This document shows, piece after piece, positions 25,521-32,264 of a stretch of DNA of 64,000 nt (positions are counted from its first letter, which is position 1; every line of letters begins with the position of its first letter). A program made the position numbers and the translations under genes. The stretch spans positions 62,001 through 126,000 of the forward strand of contig JAZOTN010000020.1 in the NCBI GenBank assembly GCA_045657665.1, read 5' to 3'. Under the pieces are notes generated by a model that did not search any database, was not told the origin of the DNA, and was given only the letters and a program-made list of their open reading frames with translations. This DNA comes from RUG12461 sp045657665 (GTDB lineage Bacteria > Bacillota > Clostridia > Lachnospirales > Lachnospiraceae).

Positions 25521-25838
25521 TTACCGGATCGACGGAAGAATCTCGCCGACGCTTTCGTGCGGACGCGGAATCACATGGACCGCCACCAGTTCTCCGATGC
25601 GGGAAGCCGCTTCCTGTCCGGATTCTACTGCTGCCTTGACCGCTCCGACATCACCCTGTACCATCACGGTAACAAGACCGGATCCGATCTTCTCCGTACC
25701 GACAAGCGATACGTCAGCTGCTTTCAGCATCGCATCCGCCGCCTCGATCGAAGCAGTGAGGCCTCTCGTCTCAACCATTCCGAGTGCCGTTCTGCTGATC
25801 CCTGTTGTTTTCACAGGAGCTTTCTTTTCTTCAGCCAT
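25521..25838 (-). CDS. BMC hexameric shell protein with N-terminal extension
   Basis: A 105-residue single-domain BMC-H protein of PduA/EutM type. The core ALGMVETRGLTASIEAADAM, pore segment KIGSGLV and C-terminal VAVHVIPRPH are canonical. It carries about 17 extra N-terminal residues (EEKKAPVKTTGISRT). Over about 88 residues it differs from the shell protein at 26178-26450 at about 12 positions, so the two come from a recent duplication. Confidence 0.96.
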   Translation of the reverse strand: MAEEKKAPVKTTGISRTALGMVETRGLTASIEAADAMLKAADVSLVGTEKIGSGLVTVMVQGDVGAVKAAVESGQEAASRIGELVAVHVIPRPHESVGEILPSIR

Positions 25839-25852
25839 TTTTAAATCTCCTT

Positions 25853-26161
25853 TTAATTCTCTCGTTCTTCCACTTCATTCAGCATGTTCATGAGCTTTAT
25901 CACTTCCGGATGCGGATTGCTGATGGTGACCGCGACCTTCAGGTTTTCGTTGCCGATCGCACCTTTTTTGCCTTCCGCAGCATTCATCGCCGCGTCAACA
26001 GCAGAAACTTCGCCGGCCACAACGCCGCGAACCATCTTCCCGCCGAGCTTCTTGTGGAAGCTGACAATTCGAACGGAAGCTGCCTTCAGCATGGCATCCA
26101 TTACCACAACCGTATTCGAATAACTTGTGACTTCAACCACTCCGATGGCATTCCACTTCAT
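25853..26161 (-). CDS. BMC hexameric shell protein with lysine pore
   Basis: A 102-residue BMC-H protein: NAIGVVEVTSYSNTVVVMDAM, then KKLGGKMVRGVVAGEVSAV. The pore-forming loop reads GGK instead of the GSG of its neighbours, so the hexamer pore should be positively charged. The C-terminal tail is LNEVEEREN. The ATG is chosen over an in-frame TTG two codons upstream because CGGAGA is then seven bases away. It sits between two near-identical canonical shell genes. Confidence 0.93.
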   Translation of the reverse strand: MKWNAIGVVEVTSYSNTVVVMDAMLKAASVRIVSFHKKLGGKMVRGVVAGEVSAVDAAMNAAEGKKGAIGNENLKVAVTISNPHPEVIKLMNMLNEVEEREN

Positions 26162-26177
26162 GAACAAGTCTCCGGAA

Positions 26178-26450
26178 TTACTTTAAAGTAGGTAAAATTT
26201 TTGCAACATCTTCGTGCGGGCTCGGGATTACGTGAACCGCCACAAGTTCTCCGATGCGGGAAGCTGCTTCCTGTCCGGATTCCGTAGCCGCCTTTACAGC
26301 TCCGACCTCGCCTTTTACGATGACCGTTACAAGACCGGATCCGATCTTCTCCGTACCGACCAGAGATACGTCAGCCGCCTTGAGCATTGCGTCTGCCGCT
26401 TCGATGGATGCGGTAAGTCCTCTTGTTTCTACCATTCCGATTGCTGCCAT
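26178..26450 (-). CDS. BMC hexameric shell protein, canonical
   Basis: A 90-residue BMC-H protein, PduA/EutM/CsoS1-like, with the pore loop KIGSGLV and VHVIPSPHEDV at the end. The start is the ATG eight bases after AAGGAGG; six more in-frame codons upstream contain that ribosome site. It is probably the major shell facet protein. It is a close paralogue of the gene at 25521-25838. Confidence 0.96.
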   Translation of the reverse strand: MAAIGMVETRGLTASIEAADAMLKAADVSLVGTEKIGSGLVTVIVKGEVGAVKAATESGQEAASRIGELVAVHVIPSPHEDVAKILPTLK

Positions 26451-26551
26451 GATGTTTTCCTCCTTCATCTTTGGTGTTTGTTGTTATTGTTGCTAATATT
26501 TATTTTAAATTTAATTTTAGCTTTTCTTGCAGAGCTTTCGGTCTCTTCACC

Positions 26552-26884
26552 TTATGCTCCTTCTTCCCTGAAGCGGATCTTCGTAATATGCGAGAGAGCC
26601 TCCGTCCCGTCATACGGGAGTTCGATGATATCCGTCAGAACTTCCTTTTCGCTGTTGAACCGGAGTGCCGCTTCATGTGCCACCTTGCATGCCACCTTTA
26701 CCGACGACACCGTCCCCGTAAACTTGACCTGTGCTGTCATCGGTATGAAAGCGCTTGTATCCTTCGGGTTGATCGTATCGATCCCGACTATCCGGATATC
26801 CGCCGCTTTGCATGCCTTATCCATTGCGTACAGCACCGTTGCATATCCGGCACATTCCAAAAATCCGATCGCCTGTTTCGCCAT
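26552..26884 (-). CDS. BMC-domain shell protein, divergent
   Basis: A 110-residue single BMC domain starting QAIGFLECAGYATVLYAMDKACKAAD. The pore region is replaced by a longer loop, INPKDTSAFIPMTAQVKF, and the domain continues with GTVSSVKVACKVAHEA. It is clearly a shell paralogue but with an altered pore and edge. It follows the aldehyde dehydrogenase by 12 bases; a roughly 100-base A/T-rich gap separates it from the next shell gene. Confidence 0.9.
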   Translation of the reverse strand: MAKQAIGFLECAGYATVLYAMDKACKAADIRIVGIDTINPKDTSAFIPMTAQVKFTGTVSSVKVACKVAHEAALRFNSEKEVLTDIIELPYDGTEALSHITKIRFREEGA

Positions 26885-26896
26885 GCGGATACTCCT

Positions 26897-28330
26897 TTAT
26901 ACGATACGCAGTCCACCGTCTGCCAGCTGGCATCTCCGAAATCTCGTGAAGCTCTTCGCGCAGGTCAGACCTTCTCCGGTCGGCCCCGCGATCGTCATCG
27001 TGGAATGTCCCTCGCCGCCGATACCGACGCCCTTTAAGGTTGCCCCGTTCTTTACAAAGATCGTCGTTTCGATCATCTTTGCAAAGTAGGTCATATGATC
27101 CACATTCTTTGAAAACATAGATGCGGTATGGCGGTTTCCACACTCCGCGATGACCGCATAGTCAACAGCCTCTTTAAAGTCACGGCAGCTGACGATAGGA
27201 AGTACCGGCATGAGCTGCTCCACCATTACAAACGGATGATCATGCGGAACCTCTGTGATGAGGAGCCTCACATCCGGCTTGTCGTGGATGCCGAGCTGCT
27301 CAAGCATGAGACCAGCGTTTTTGCCGACCCACTTTTTATTCACGGAGTATTTGCCGTCCTTATTCTGGAATACGATGGACAAAAGCCGTCCTGTCTGTTC
27401 TTCAGAAAGAAGATACGCGCCGGCTGCGATCATCTCATATACCAGTTCCTTCTCAATGGATTCCACCGCAAAGACTTCCTTTTCCGCAAGGCAAAGAAGG
27501 TTGTTGTCAAAAGATGCTCCGCGATAGATCTCCCTTGCCGCAAGGCGGATATCTGCCGTCTCATCCACGACTACCGGCGGATTTCCGGCACCTGCACCGA
27601 TCGTCTTTTTACCGGAACGGAGAAGTGCGTTCACCATACCCATTCCTCCGGTTCCGACCATCAGACGGATCTTGGGGCTTCCGGTCAGAACATCCACTGT
27701 CTCCATCGTGGGCTCTCTGACCATCGTGATCAGGTTCGCGGGGCCTCCGTTTGCGACGATCGTGTCGTGAAGGATCTGAAGCGCATATGCGCAGGTCTTT
27801 TTCGCACCGGGGTGCACATTAAAGACGACGCTGTTGCCGCCCGCGATCATACCGATCGTATTATTGATAATGGTCTCGGTTGGATTCGTGGACGGTGTGA
27901 TCGCACCGATCACGCCAAACGGTCCTCTCTCCTCCAGCATGAGGCCTGCGTCTCCGCTGATCGCATCCGTTGTCAGGCACTCCGTGCCGGGTGTCCCGTT
28001 GACAACGGCGATATGCTTCTGGATCTTGTCCTCGTAGCGGCCCATTCCGGTTTCCTCATGCACACGCTTTGCAAAATCCTCTGCATGCTCCAGAGCAACC
28101 TTACGGATCGCTGCAATGATGCGTTCACGATCCTCCACCCTGTAATTCATATACCAGTTTTTCTGTGCCGCATAAGCCGCCTCAATCGCGTCCTCGCATC
28201 GTTCGAACACACCGCGGTCTCCCTTTGAAGGCGCCGCCGGCACAGATGCATGCACCGCGCTACCCGCTTGTCCAAGGTTTGCGACTACCGCTTTTACGAT
28301 CTGTTCAATCTCGGCGTTTGTCATTTCCAT
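26897..28330 (-). CDS. CoA-acylating aldehyde dehydrogenase (PduP/EutE-like) with encapsulation helix
   Basis: This enzyme oxidises an aldehyde to its acyl-CoA with NAD+ in the shell lumen. From the chosen ATG it has 477 residues. The N-terminal MTNAEIEQIVKAVVANLG is an amphipathic encapsulation helix, followed by an Ala/Pro/Gly linker to about residue 38 and the catalytic domain. GAITPSTNPTETIINN and the catalytic Cys 280 in FDNNLLCLAEKEV are typical of PduP/EutE. An earlier in-frame ATG overlaps the aldolase stop (TGATG); I prefer the ATG after GAGAGGGGG because it places the helix at the N terminus. Acetaldehyde or 2-(methylthio)acetaldehyde are the expected substrates. Confidence 0.94.
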   Translation of the reverse strand: MEMTNAEIEQIVKAVVANLGQAGSAVHASVPAAPSKGDRGVFERCEDAIEAAYAAQKNWYMNYRVEDRERIIAAIRKVALEHAEDFAKRVHEETGMGRYEDKIQKHIAVVNGTPGTECLTTDAISGDAGLMLEERGPFGVIGAITPSTNPTETIINNTIGMIAGGNSVVFNVHPGAKKTCAYALQILHDTIVANGGPANLITMVREPTMETVDVLTGSPKIRLMVGTGGMGMVNALLRSGKKTIGAGAGNPPVVVDETADIRLAAREIYRGASFDNNLLCLAEKEVFAVESIEKELVYEMIAAGAYLLSEEQTGRLLSIVFQNKDGKYSVNKKWVGKNAGLMLEQLGIHDKPDVRLLITEVPHDHPFVMVEQLMPVLPIVSCRDFKEAVDYAVIAECGNRHTASMFSKNVDHMTYFAKMIETTIFVKNGATLKGVGIGGEGHSTMTIAGPTGEGLTCAKSFTRFRRCQLADGGLRIV

Positions 28331-28365
28331 GCTCTCTTGATCCCCCTCTCTCGTTTTCCCTGCCA

Positions 28366-29331
28366 TCAGCCTTTCAGCTGCTCTGTCACTCTGCGGACAA
28401 CTTCCGCTATGATTTCCTCTTTGCTTTTTGAGGCTCCCGTAGAAGCTGCTGCCGTCGCAGCAGGCGTCGCGCCGACGCTTCCGCAGCCACAGCCCTTTCC
28501 TTCCATTCCGGAAGGCTTCACAATCGGCGTCACACCACTCAGTTTCGATACATCGGGAGACCCGCTTCCTCCTGTCGTAAACGGCCTCGGTGCATCGGGC
28601 TCATTTGTCACCACATCCTCCGTATTTGTCGGAGCAAGTCCGCAGGGAGGAATACCTCCGCCACTGATCCCGTATTTCTCGCGGTTGTTGACCAGCGTCT
28701 GTACCTGGTCGCAGGAAAGGGGATTTTGTTTTCCGAGGATATTGCCGGTGTACATCAGAAGGCTCGCGTAGTATTCCACCGATTCGAGTCGGTAGAACGC
28801 CTCGTAAACATCCTTGCCCCAGGAAAGCGCCCCGTGATTCGCAAGAAGCACCGCATGATAATCCTTTACAAACGGAGCGATGGAATTCGGAACCTCTTCG
28901 GTCCCAGGCGTTGCGTATTTCGCTACCGGCACCACGCCGAGGTTCAAAACCCCTTCTGTCAGAATCGGTTTCTCAAGTCCGATCCCTGCAACCGCAAATG
29001 CTGTGGAGATCGGCGGATGCGCATGTGTCACACCCATAACGGACGGATCCTCTTCATAGACCCGAAGATGCATCTTGATCTCCGAGGACGGTTTCGCACT
29101 GCCCTGGAGGACTTTTCCGGAAAGGTCGAGCTTTACCAGCATCTCCGGTTTCATAAAGCCTTTCGAAACACCGGTGGGCGTTGCCCAGATGGCGTTCGGA
29201 CCAACGCGGCACGTGATATTGCCGTCATTCGCCGCCACAAAGCCCTTGATATACATGCGCTTTCCGATATCAAGGATCGCATTCTTCGCCTCGTAATCGG
29301 ACATATATCTGACGCCTTTGATCGTTACCAT
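28366..29331 (-). CDS. Class II aldolase with C-terminal encapsulation peptide (FucA/DrdA-like)
   Basis: A 321-residue protein whose first 220 residues form a zinc aldolase like L-fuculose-1-phosphate aldolase. The zinc ligands His 103 and His 105 (GVTHAHPP) and His 166 (ANHGAL) and the catalytic Glu 84 (PSSEIKMH) are present with family spacing. A Gly/Pro/Ala/Thr-rich linker with a GCGCG cluster joins it to the amphipathic helix EEIIAEVVRRVTEQLKG, a shell-targeting peptide. FucA-type enzymes split 1-phosphoketoses into DHAP and an aldehyde; DrdA acts on 5-deoxyribulose-1-P. GGGGGAAAG precedes the ATG. First gene of the BMC operon. No fucose or rhamnose kinase or isomerase is near. Confidence 0.94.
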   Translation of the reverse strand: MVTIKGVRYMSDYEAKNAILDIGKRMYIKGFVAANDGNITCRVGPNAIWATPTGVSKGFMKPEMLVKLDLSGKVLQGSAKPSSEIKMHLRVYEEDPSVMGVTHAHPPISTAFAVAGIGLEKPILTEGVLNLGVVPVAKYATPGTEEVPNSIAPFVKDYHAVLLANHGALSWGKDVYEAFYRLESVEYYASLLMYTGNILGKQNPLSCDQVQTLVNNREKYGISGGGIPPCGLAPTNTEDVVTNEPDAPRPFTTGGSGSPDVSKLSGVTPIVKPSGMEGKGCGCGSVGATPAATAAASTGASKSKEEIIAEVVRRVTEQLKG

Positions 29332-29361
29332 AGCTTTCCCCCGCTTTTGATTCCTGTTGCC

Positions 29362-29390
29362 ATTTTGTTGTTTTTGTTGGTTTTTGTTGG
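29362..29390. promoter_or_regulatory. Tandem TTTTTGTTGG repeats at the BMC operon start point
   Basis: Two exact 10-base repeats (29371-29380 and 29381-29390) and a third partial copy (29362-29370) lie just downstream of the BMC promoter, about +1 to +26. On the transcript strand they read CCAACAAAAA. More CAAAAAC-type runs lie upstream of the promoter to about 29500. Such A/C-rich direct repeats resemble DeoR-family operators. Confidence 0.5.
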
Positions 29391-29394
29391 TTTC

Positions 29395-29422
29395 ATTGTA
29401 CCATTATACGCGGATTTGTCAA
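29395..29422 (-). promoter_or_regulatory. Promoter of the BMC operon
   Basis: Minus-strand TTGACA, 16 bases, TACAAT, with a leader of about 57 bases to the aldolase ATG. A perfect -35 box and the absence of internal promoters that I can see between the tightly spaced genes suggest one transcript for the aldolase, shell and CoA-transferase-like genes. Confidence 0.72.
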
Positions 29423-29530
29423 TGGTTTTTGTTTATTTATTCTATATTTTATTTTGTTTTTGCTTTTTTATGTGTTTGATTTTGTTGTTTTGTGTTGTTT
29501 TTAACGCTCCTTCCTCTACAGAAAAATATG

Positions 29531-29562
29531 AAAAAAAGAGCTCTCCCAGTGAGGGAAAGCCC
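29531..29562 (-). terminator. Rho-independent terminator
   Basis: Minus-strand stem GGGCTTTCCC/GGGAGAGCTC with loop TCACT followed by seven T. It ends the transcript of the 128-aa gene and neighbours and insulates the BMC promoter. Confidence 0.8.
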
Positions 29563-29588
29563 TTCAAACCGTTTATCACCTGAAAATC

Positions 29589-29975
29589 TCAGCGTATCGT
29601 GATCCCAAGGATCTCTTTACATTTGATTTTATATGCGGCCACCGCAGCGTAATCGATGCCGTCCCCGAAAAGACAGTGTGTTGTCGAAAATGCGAGTAAG
29701 TCTTCCTTTGTCTTGATCTCGCTCAGATATTGCTCTTTTTGACGCTTTTCCTTCTCGTCTTTGATAAAAGCATCGTGCGCCTCCTGCGCCGTTTCGTAAA
29801 CGCTACCCATACTGTACATGTTGCTGCCGCCAAAGAAATCAATGTCATGTCCGAACCTGTCTACAAACGACCTGTAGTTTACGTCAACTTTGTCGTCCAG
29901 AATTCTTGTCACCTTTGCCTTGATCACGAGGGACGTCCACGGCTCCCTGACATATACCGTATCACCAATATTCAT
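29589..29975 (-). CDS. Hypothetical protein, 128 aa
   Basis: I do not recognise this family. The N-terminal half (MNIGDTVYVREPW, VTRILDDKVDV) looks like a small beta-barrel, followed by a charged helix (DEKEKRQKEQYLSEIKTKED) and a C-terminal helical segment with FGDGIDYAAVAAYKIKC. It is soluble with no signal peptide. It is the last gene before a strong terminator and starts about 100 bases after the macro-domain gene. Confidence 0.65.
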   Translation of the reverse strand: MNIGDTVYVREPWTSLVIKAKVTRILDDKVDVNYRSFVDRFGHDIDFFGGSNMYSMGSVYETAQEAHDAFIKDEKEKRQKEQYLSEIKTKEDLLAFSTTHCLFGDGIDYAAVAAYKIKCKEILGITIR

Positions 29976-30052
29976 ATCCAGCTCCTTTCATTTATCCAAT
30001 CTGTTCCGCTTCGTATCCGTCTTTACGCGAGTGCCCCTCAGCATTATCCCGG

Positions 30053-30082
30053 ACTATACCAGACAAATAAGGTTCAGATCAA
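30053..30082 (-). promoter_or_regulatory. Possible promoter for the 128-aa gene
   Basis: Minus-strand TTGATC, 18 bases, TATAGT; the -35 box overlaps the last codons of the macro-domain gene. Confidence 0.4.
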
Positions 30083-30613
30083 CTCAAAGCTTTCATATGC
30101 CCGCATAGCTTCTTTCATCTCCGTAGCGGTAAATGCACATAGTTTAACATCAATATTGTAGTCAGGATAATCTGCCGTAAATCTCTTATATGCACTCATG
30201 CACTGTTTTGCCGACTCTTCCGCCGGATGATCGAGCGAACCTCCGAATATCCCAGAGCTGATCAGCGGAAATGAAATGCTGTGATACCCGTTATCCTTCA
30301 GCACTGCAAGAGAATTATAATATGCGTTAAACAGTTCCTTAAAAGCAGTCGGAGTAACGGCAAAATTTGGTCCGACTGCATGAATGATCGCTTTCGCATT
30401 TTTCATGTTAAATGCAGGAGTGATCACAGCATCCCCATCATGAAGCGGTGTCTTATACTTACTGCAGGCATCCGTCAATTCAGACATTCCGGCCTTTCTG
30501 AAGATCACGCCGCATATTCCGCCGCCGGCCCATAATCCGCCATTTGCGGCATTCACCACAGCATCGACTTCCTGATCCGCACAGGATGCATTTAATAATC
30601 CGATCTTACTCAT
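30074..30613 (-). CDS. Macro-domain protein
   Basis: A 179-residue single macro domain, likely an ADP-ribose-binding protein or ADP-ribosyl hydrolase. The ligand loops are visible: VDAVVNAANGGLWAGGGICGVIF near residues 17-38 and SFPLISSGIFGG near 112. Such proteins remove ADP-ribose from proteins or process O-acetyl-ADP-ribose or ADP-ribose-1-phosphate. It lies 34 bases after an HD-domain gene. No ADP-ribosyltransferase or sirtuin partner is visible nearby. Confidence 0.9.
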   Translation of the reverse strand: MSKIGLLNASCADQEVDAVVNAANGGLWAGGGICGVIFRKAGMSELTDACSKYKTPLHDGDAVITPAFNMKNAKAIIHAVGPNFAVTPTAFKELFNAYYNSLAVLKDNGYHSISFPLISSGIFGGSLDHPAEESAKQCMSAYKRFTADYPDYNIDVKLCAFTATEMKEAMRAYESFELI

Positions 30614-30647
30614 TCGCGCTGTCTCCGCCTTTCAATGACTCAATGTC

Positions 30648-31109
30648 TCACATACCAAATTCTTCACACAGCTTATCAAACCTTGCCTGCTCCTTTTCCT
30701 TCACGACCTTGGATGCATCCTTGAGGCAATGATCGATCACGTCCGCATCCTTAAGCGCCTCTTCCAACGGGCCGTCTGTCACCAGCTTGTCATCATGGTG
30801 GTAGATCGCGGAACAGATCATCTCTGTCTCCTCCTCATCCGTCAGCTTCAGCTCTCCGAGGATCTCCCTCGCAAGATCAGCACCTTTATGCGCATGATCA
30901 TCATAAGAACCGGTCTTATATGCATGCAGATCATGAAGCATAGCCGCCATAGCCGCGATCTCCGGATCCAGATCGCGTTTCTTTGCGATCATGGTTGCCG
31001 CCAGAGATACGCCGTACAGATGCGCAACAGCACTTGTCCTTTTATCCGCATCCTCCATTTTATTCAGTTCTTCGTCCACAATTTTTCGTAGTTCCTTTAA
31101 TCTGCTCAT
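30648..31109 (-). CDS. HD-domain phosphohydrolase-like protein
   Basis: A 153-residue HD-superfamily protein. The metal site is visible as His of SAVAHLYGVS, the HD pair in AAMLHDLHAYK, and HH of SAIYHHDDK. It resembles short stand-alone HD hydrolases that act on nucleotides or other phosphates; substrate unknown. TGGAGGG precedes the ATG, which lies at the edge of a 10-base inverted repeat. It is followed by the macro-domain gene. Confidence 0.85.
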   Translation of the reverse strand: MSRLKELRKIVDEELNKMEDADKRTSAVAHLYGVSLAATMIAKKRDLDPEIAAMAAMLHDLHAYKTGSYDDHAHKGADLAREILGELKLTDEEETEMICSAIYHHDDKLVTDGPLEEALKDADVIDHCLKDASKVVKEKEQARFDKLCEEFGM

Positions 31110-31150
31110 AACGCTTCCCTCCAGTCTTTATTTTATCCGAGGAAGCGTTA
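31109..31150. repeat. 10-base perfect inverted repeat at the HD-gene start
   Basis: TAACGCTTCC (31109-31118) and GGAAGCGTTA (31141-31150) flank a 22-base spacer that contains the -10 box and ribosome site of the HD gene. The 32-base spacing of the arms is about three helical turns, suggesting an operator for a dimeric or looping regulator. Confidence 0.6.
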
Positions 31151-31157
31151 AGAACAA
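31130..31157 (-). promoter_or_regulatory. Promoter of the HD-domain gene
   Basis: Minus-strand TTGTTC, 16 bases, TAAAAT, giving a short leader before the ATG at 31109. Confidence 0.5.
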
Positions 31158-31190
31158 GAGTTTTTATAAATTTCTTCTCCCCAGAGTAAG

Positions 31191-31219
31191 TTGACTTTTA
31201 TATAAACACCACCTATAAT
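31191..31219 (+). promoter_or_regulatory. Promoter of the LacI-family regulator
   Basis: Plus-strand TTGACT, 17 bases, TATAAT: a near-consensus sigma-A promoter. Transcription should start around 31226, inside the TACTAAAC/TTTTACTAAAAC sites, which fits self-repression. Confidence 0.8.
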
Positions 31220-31220
31220 A

Positions 31221-31240
31221 TACTAAACTTTTACTAAAAC
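31221..31240. promoter_or_regulatory. Operator sites for self-regulation of the LacI-family gene
   Basis: TACTAAAC (31221-31228) and TTTTACTAAAAC (31229-31240) lie side by side over the transcription start. They share the TTTACTAAA core with the paired sites at 16776-16812 before the sugar ABC/mtnAK operon. Confidence 0.6.
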
Positions 31241-31265
31241 ACCGACCCATAATAAGAGGTACCAC

Positions 31266-32264
31266 ATGACGATCAAAGAACTGGCTAAGCTTGCGGGTGT
31301 TTCGCCTGCCACCGTATCACTGGCATTAAACGGAAAAAAAGGCGTCGGCGAGGAAAAACGTCAGGAAATCCTTCGGCTTGCAAACGAAAAGCAATACTCC
31401 TACTCAAAGAAATCATCCTCCAGAAACCGCAACATCCTTTTTATCAAGTATTCCCGGCTTGGATCTATATATGAGGAAAACATTCCTTTTATCACAACGG
31501 TTATGGATGCCGCGGAAAAGGAGTGTCACCGTCTCGGCTACAATCTCATCATCATGAACTGGATCGGAAATCTTCAGGAAGCATTTAAGTCAATCGACTA
31601 TAAGTCCTTTTTCGGAGTCCTGATCCTTGGAACCGAAATCAGCGAGGAAGACTATCCCACACTGGATCTCGTTCCGCTTCCCTTTATCGTGATCGACAAC
31701 AGTATGCCCCACTACTACTGCAACTGTGTTGCAATCGATAACCGGGAGAATGCTTTCCGCGCAGTCGCCTGGTTCCTGAATCAGGGCTACACCGATATCG
31801 GTTACGTACAGGGAGATCAGGTCATTCAGAATTTTAAAGAACGTGAAGAAGGCTATCGGAATGCGCTCATTGAACACGGCATTCCGGTTGAAGATGAAAA
31901 GATCTTTACCGTTCCGACCACCACTCTGGGCGCATATGAGAGCACAAGGAAAAGACTCGAGGAAGGAATGAAGCCGCCGAAATGTATCTTTGTGGATAAT
32001 GATACGATGGCGATCGGTATCGTGAAAGCGCTCGTGGAGTCCGAATTTCGTATCCCCGAGGATGTCTCCATCATCGCGTTCGATGATATTCCGTTTGCGG
32101 AGGTTCTTTCGCCCTCTCTTTCTACCGTCCGTGTAGATAAACGCCTCCTCGGAACGCTTGCCATTTCCGTGCTGGAAAGAACCGTGGAGGAGGAAAACTT
32201 CAGAACCGTCAAGACCGTGATCGCAGGAGACCTCATCCTCCGGCAGACTACAAAGATCTTATGA
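31266..32264 (+). CDS. LacI-family transcriptional regulator
   Basis: A 332-residue repressor with an N-terminal LacI helix-turn-helix (MTIKELAKLAGVSPATVSLALNG) and a periplasmic-binding-type sensor domain with EIRIPEDVSIIAFDD-like core (here FRIPEDVSIIAFDDIPFAEVLSPSLST split across the C-terminal lobe). It is among the few plus-strand genes and has its own near-consensus promoter. Shared operator motifs suggest that it controls itself and the sugar ABC/mtnAK operon 15 kb away, probably releasing DNA on binding the imported sugar or its phosphate. Its end overlaps the convergent ParB-HAD gene by six bases. Confidence 0.93.
   Translation: MTIKELAKLAGVSPATVSLALNGKKGVGEEKRQEILRLANEKQYSYSKKSSSRNRNILFIKYSRLGSIYEENIPFITTVMDAAEKECHRLGYNLIIMNWIGNLQEAFKSIDYKSFFGVLILGTEISEEDYPTLDLVPLPFIVIDNSMPHYYCNCVAIDNRENAFRAVAWFLNQGYTDIGYVQGDQVIQNFKEREEGYRNALIEHGIPVEDEKIFTVPTTTLGAYESTRKRLEEGMKPPKCIFVDNDTMAIGIVKALVESEFRIPEDVSIIAFDDIPFAEVLSPSLSTVRVDKRLLGTLAISVLERTVEEENFRTVKTVIAGDLILRQTTKIL

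Noticed and set aside
28366..29331. Fucose/rhamnose (PVM-like) assignment for the BMC aldolase
   Set aside because: The domain alone fits, but no fucose or rhamnose isomerase, kinase, mutarotase or permease is in the window, while mtnK and mtnA are. It remains the main alternative and is not excluded.
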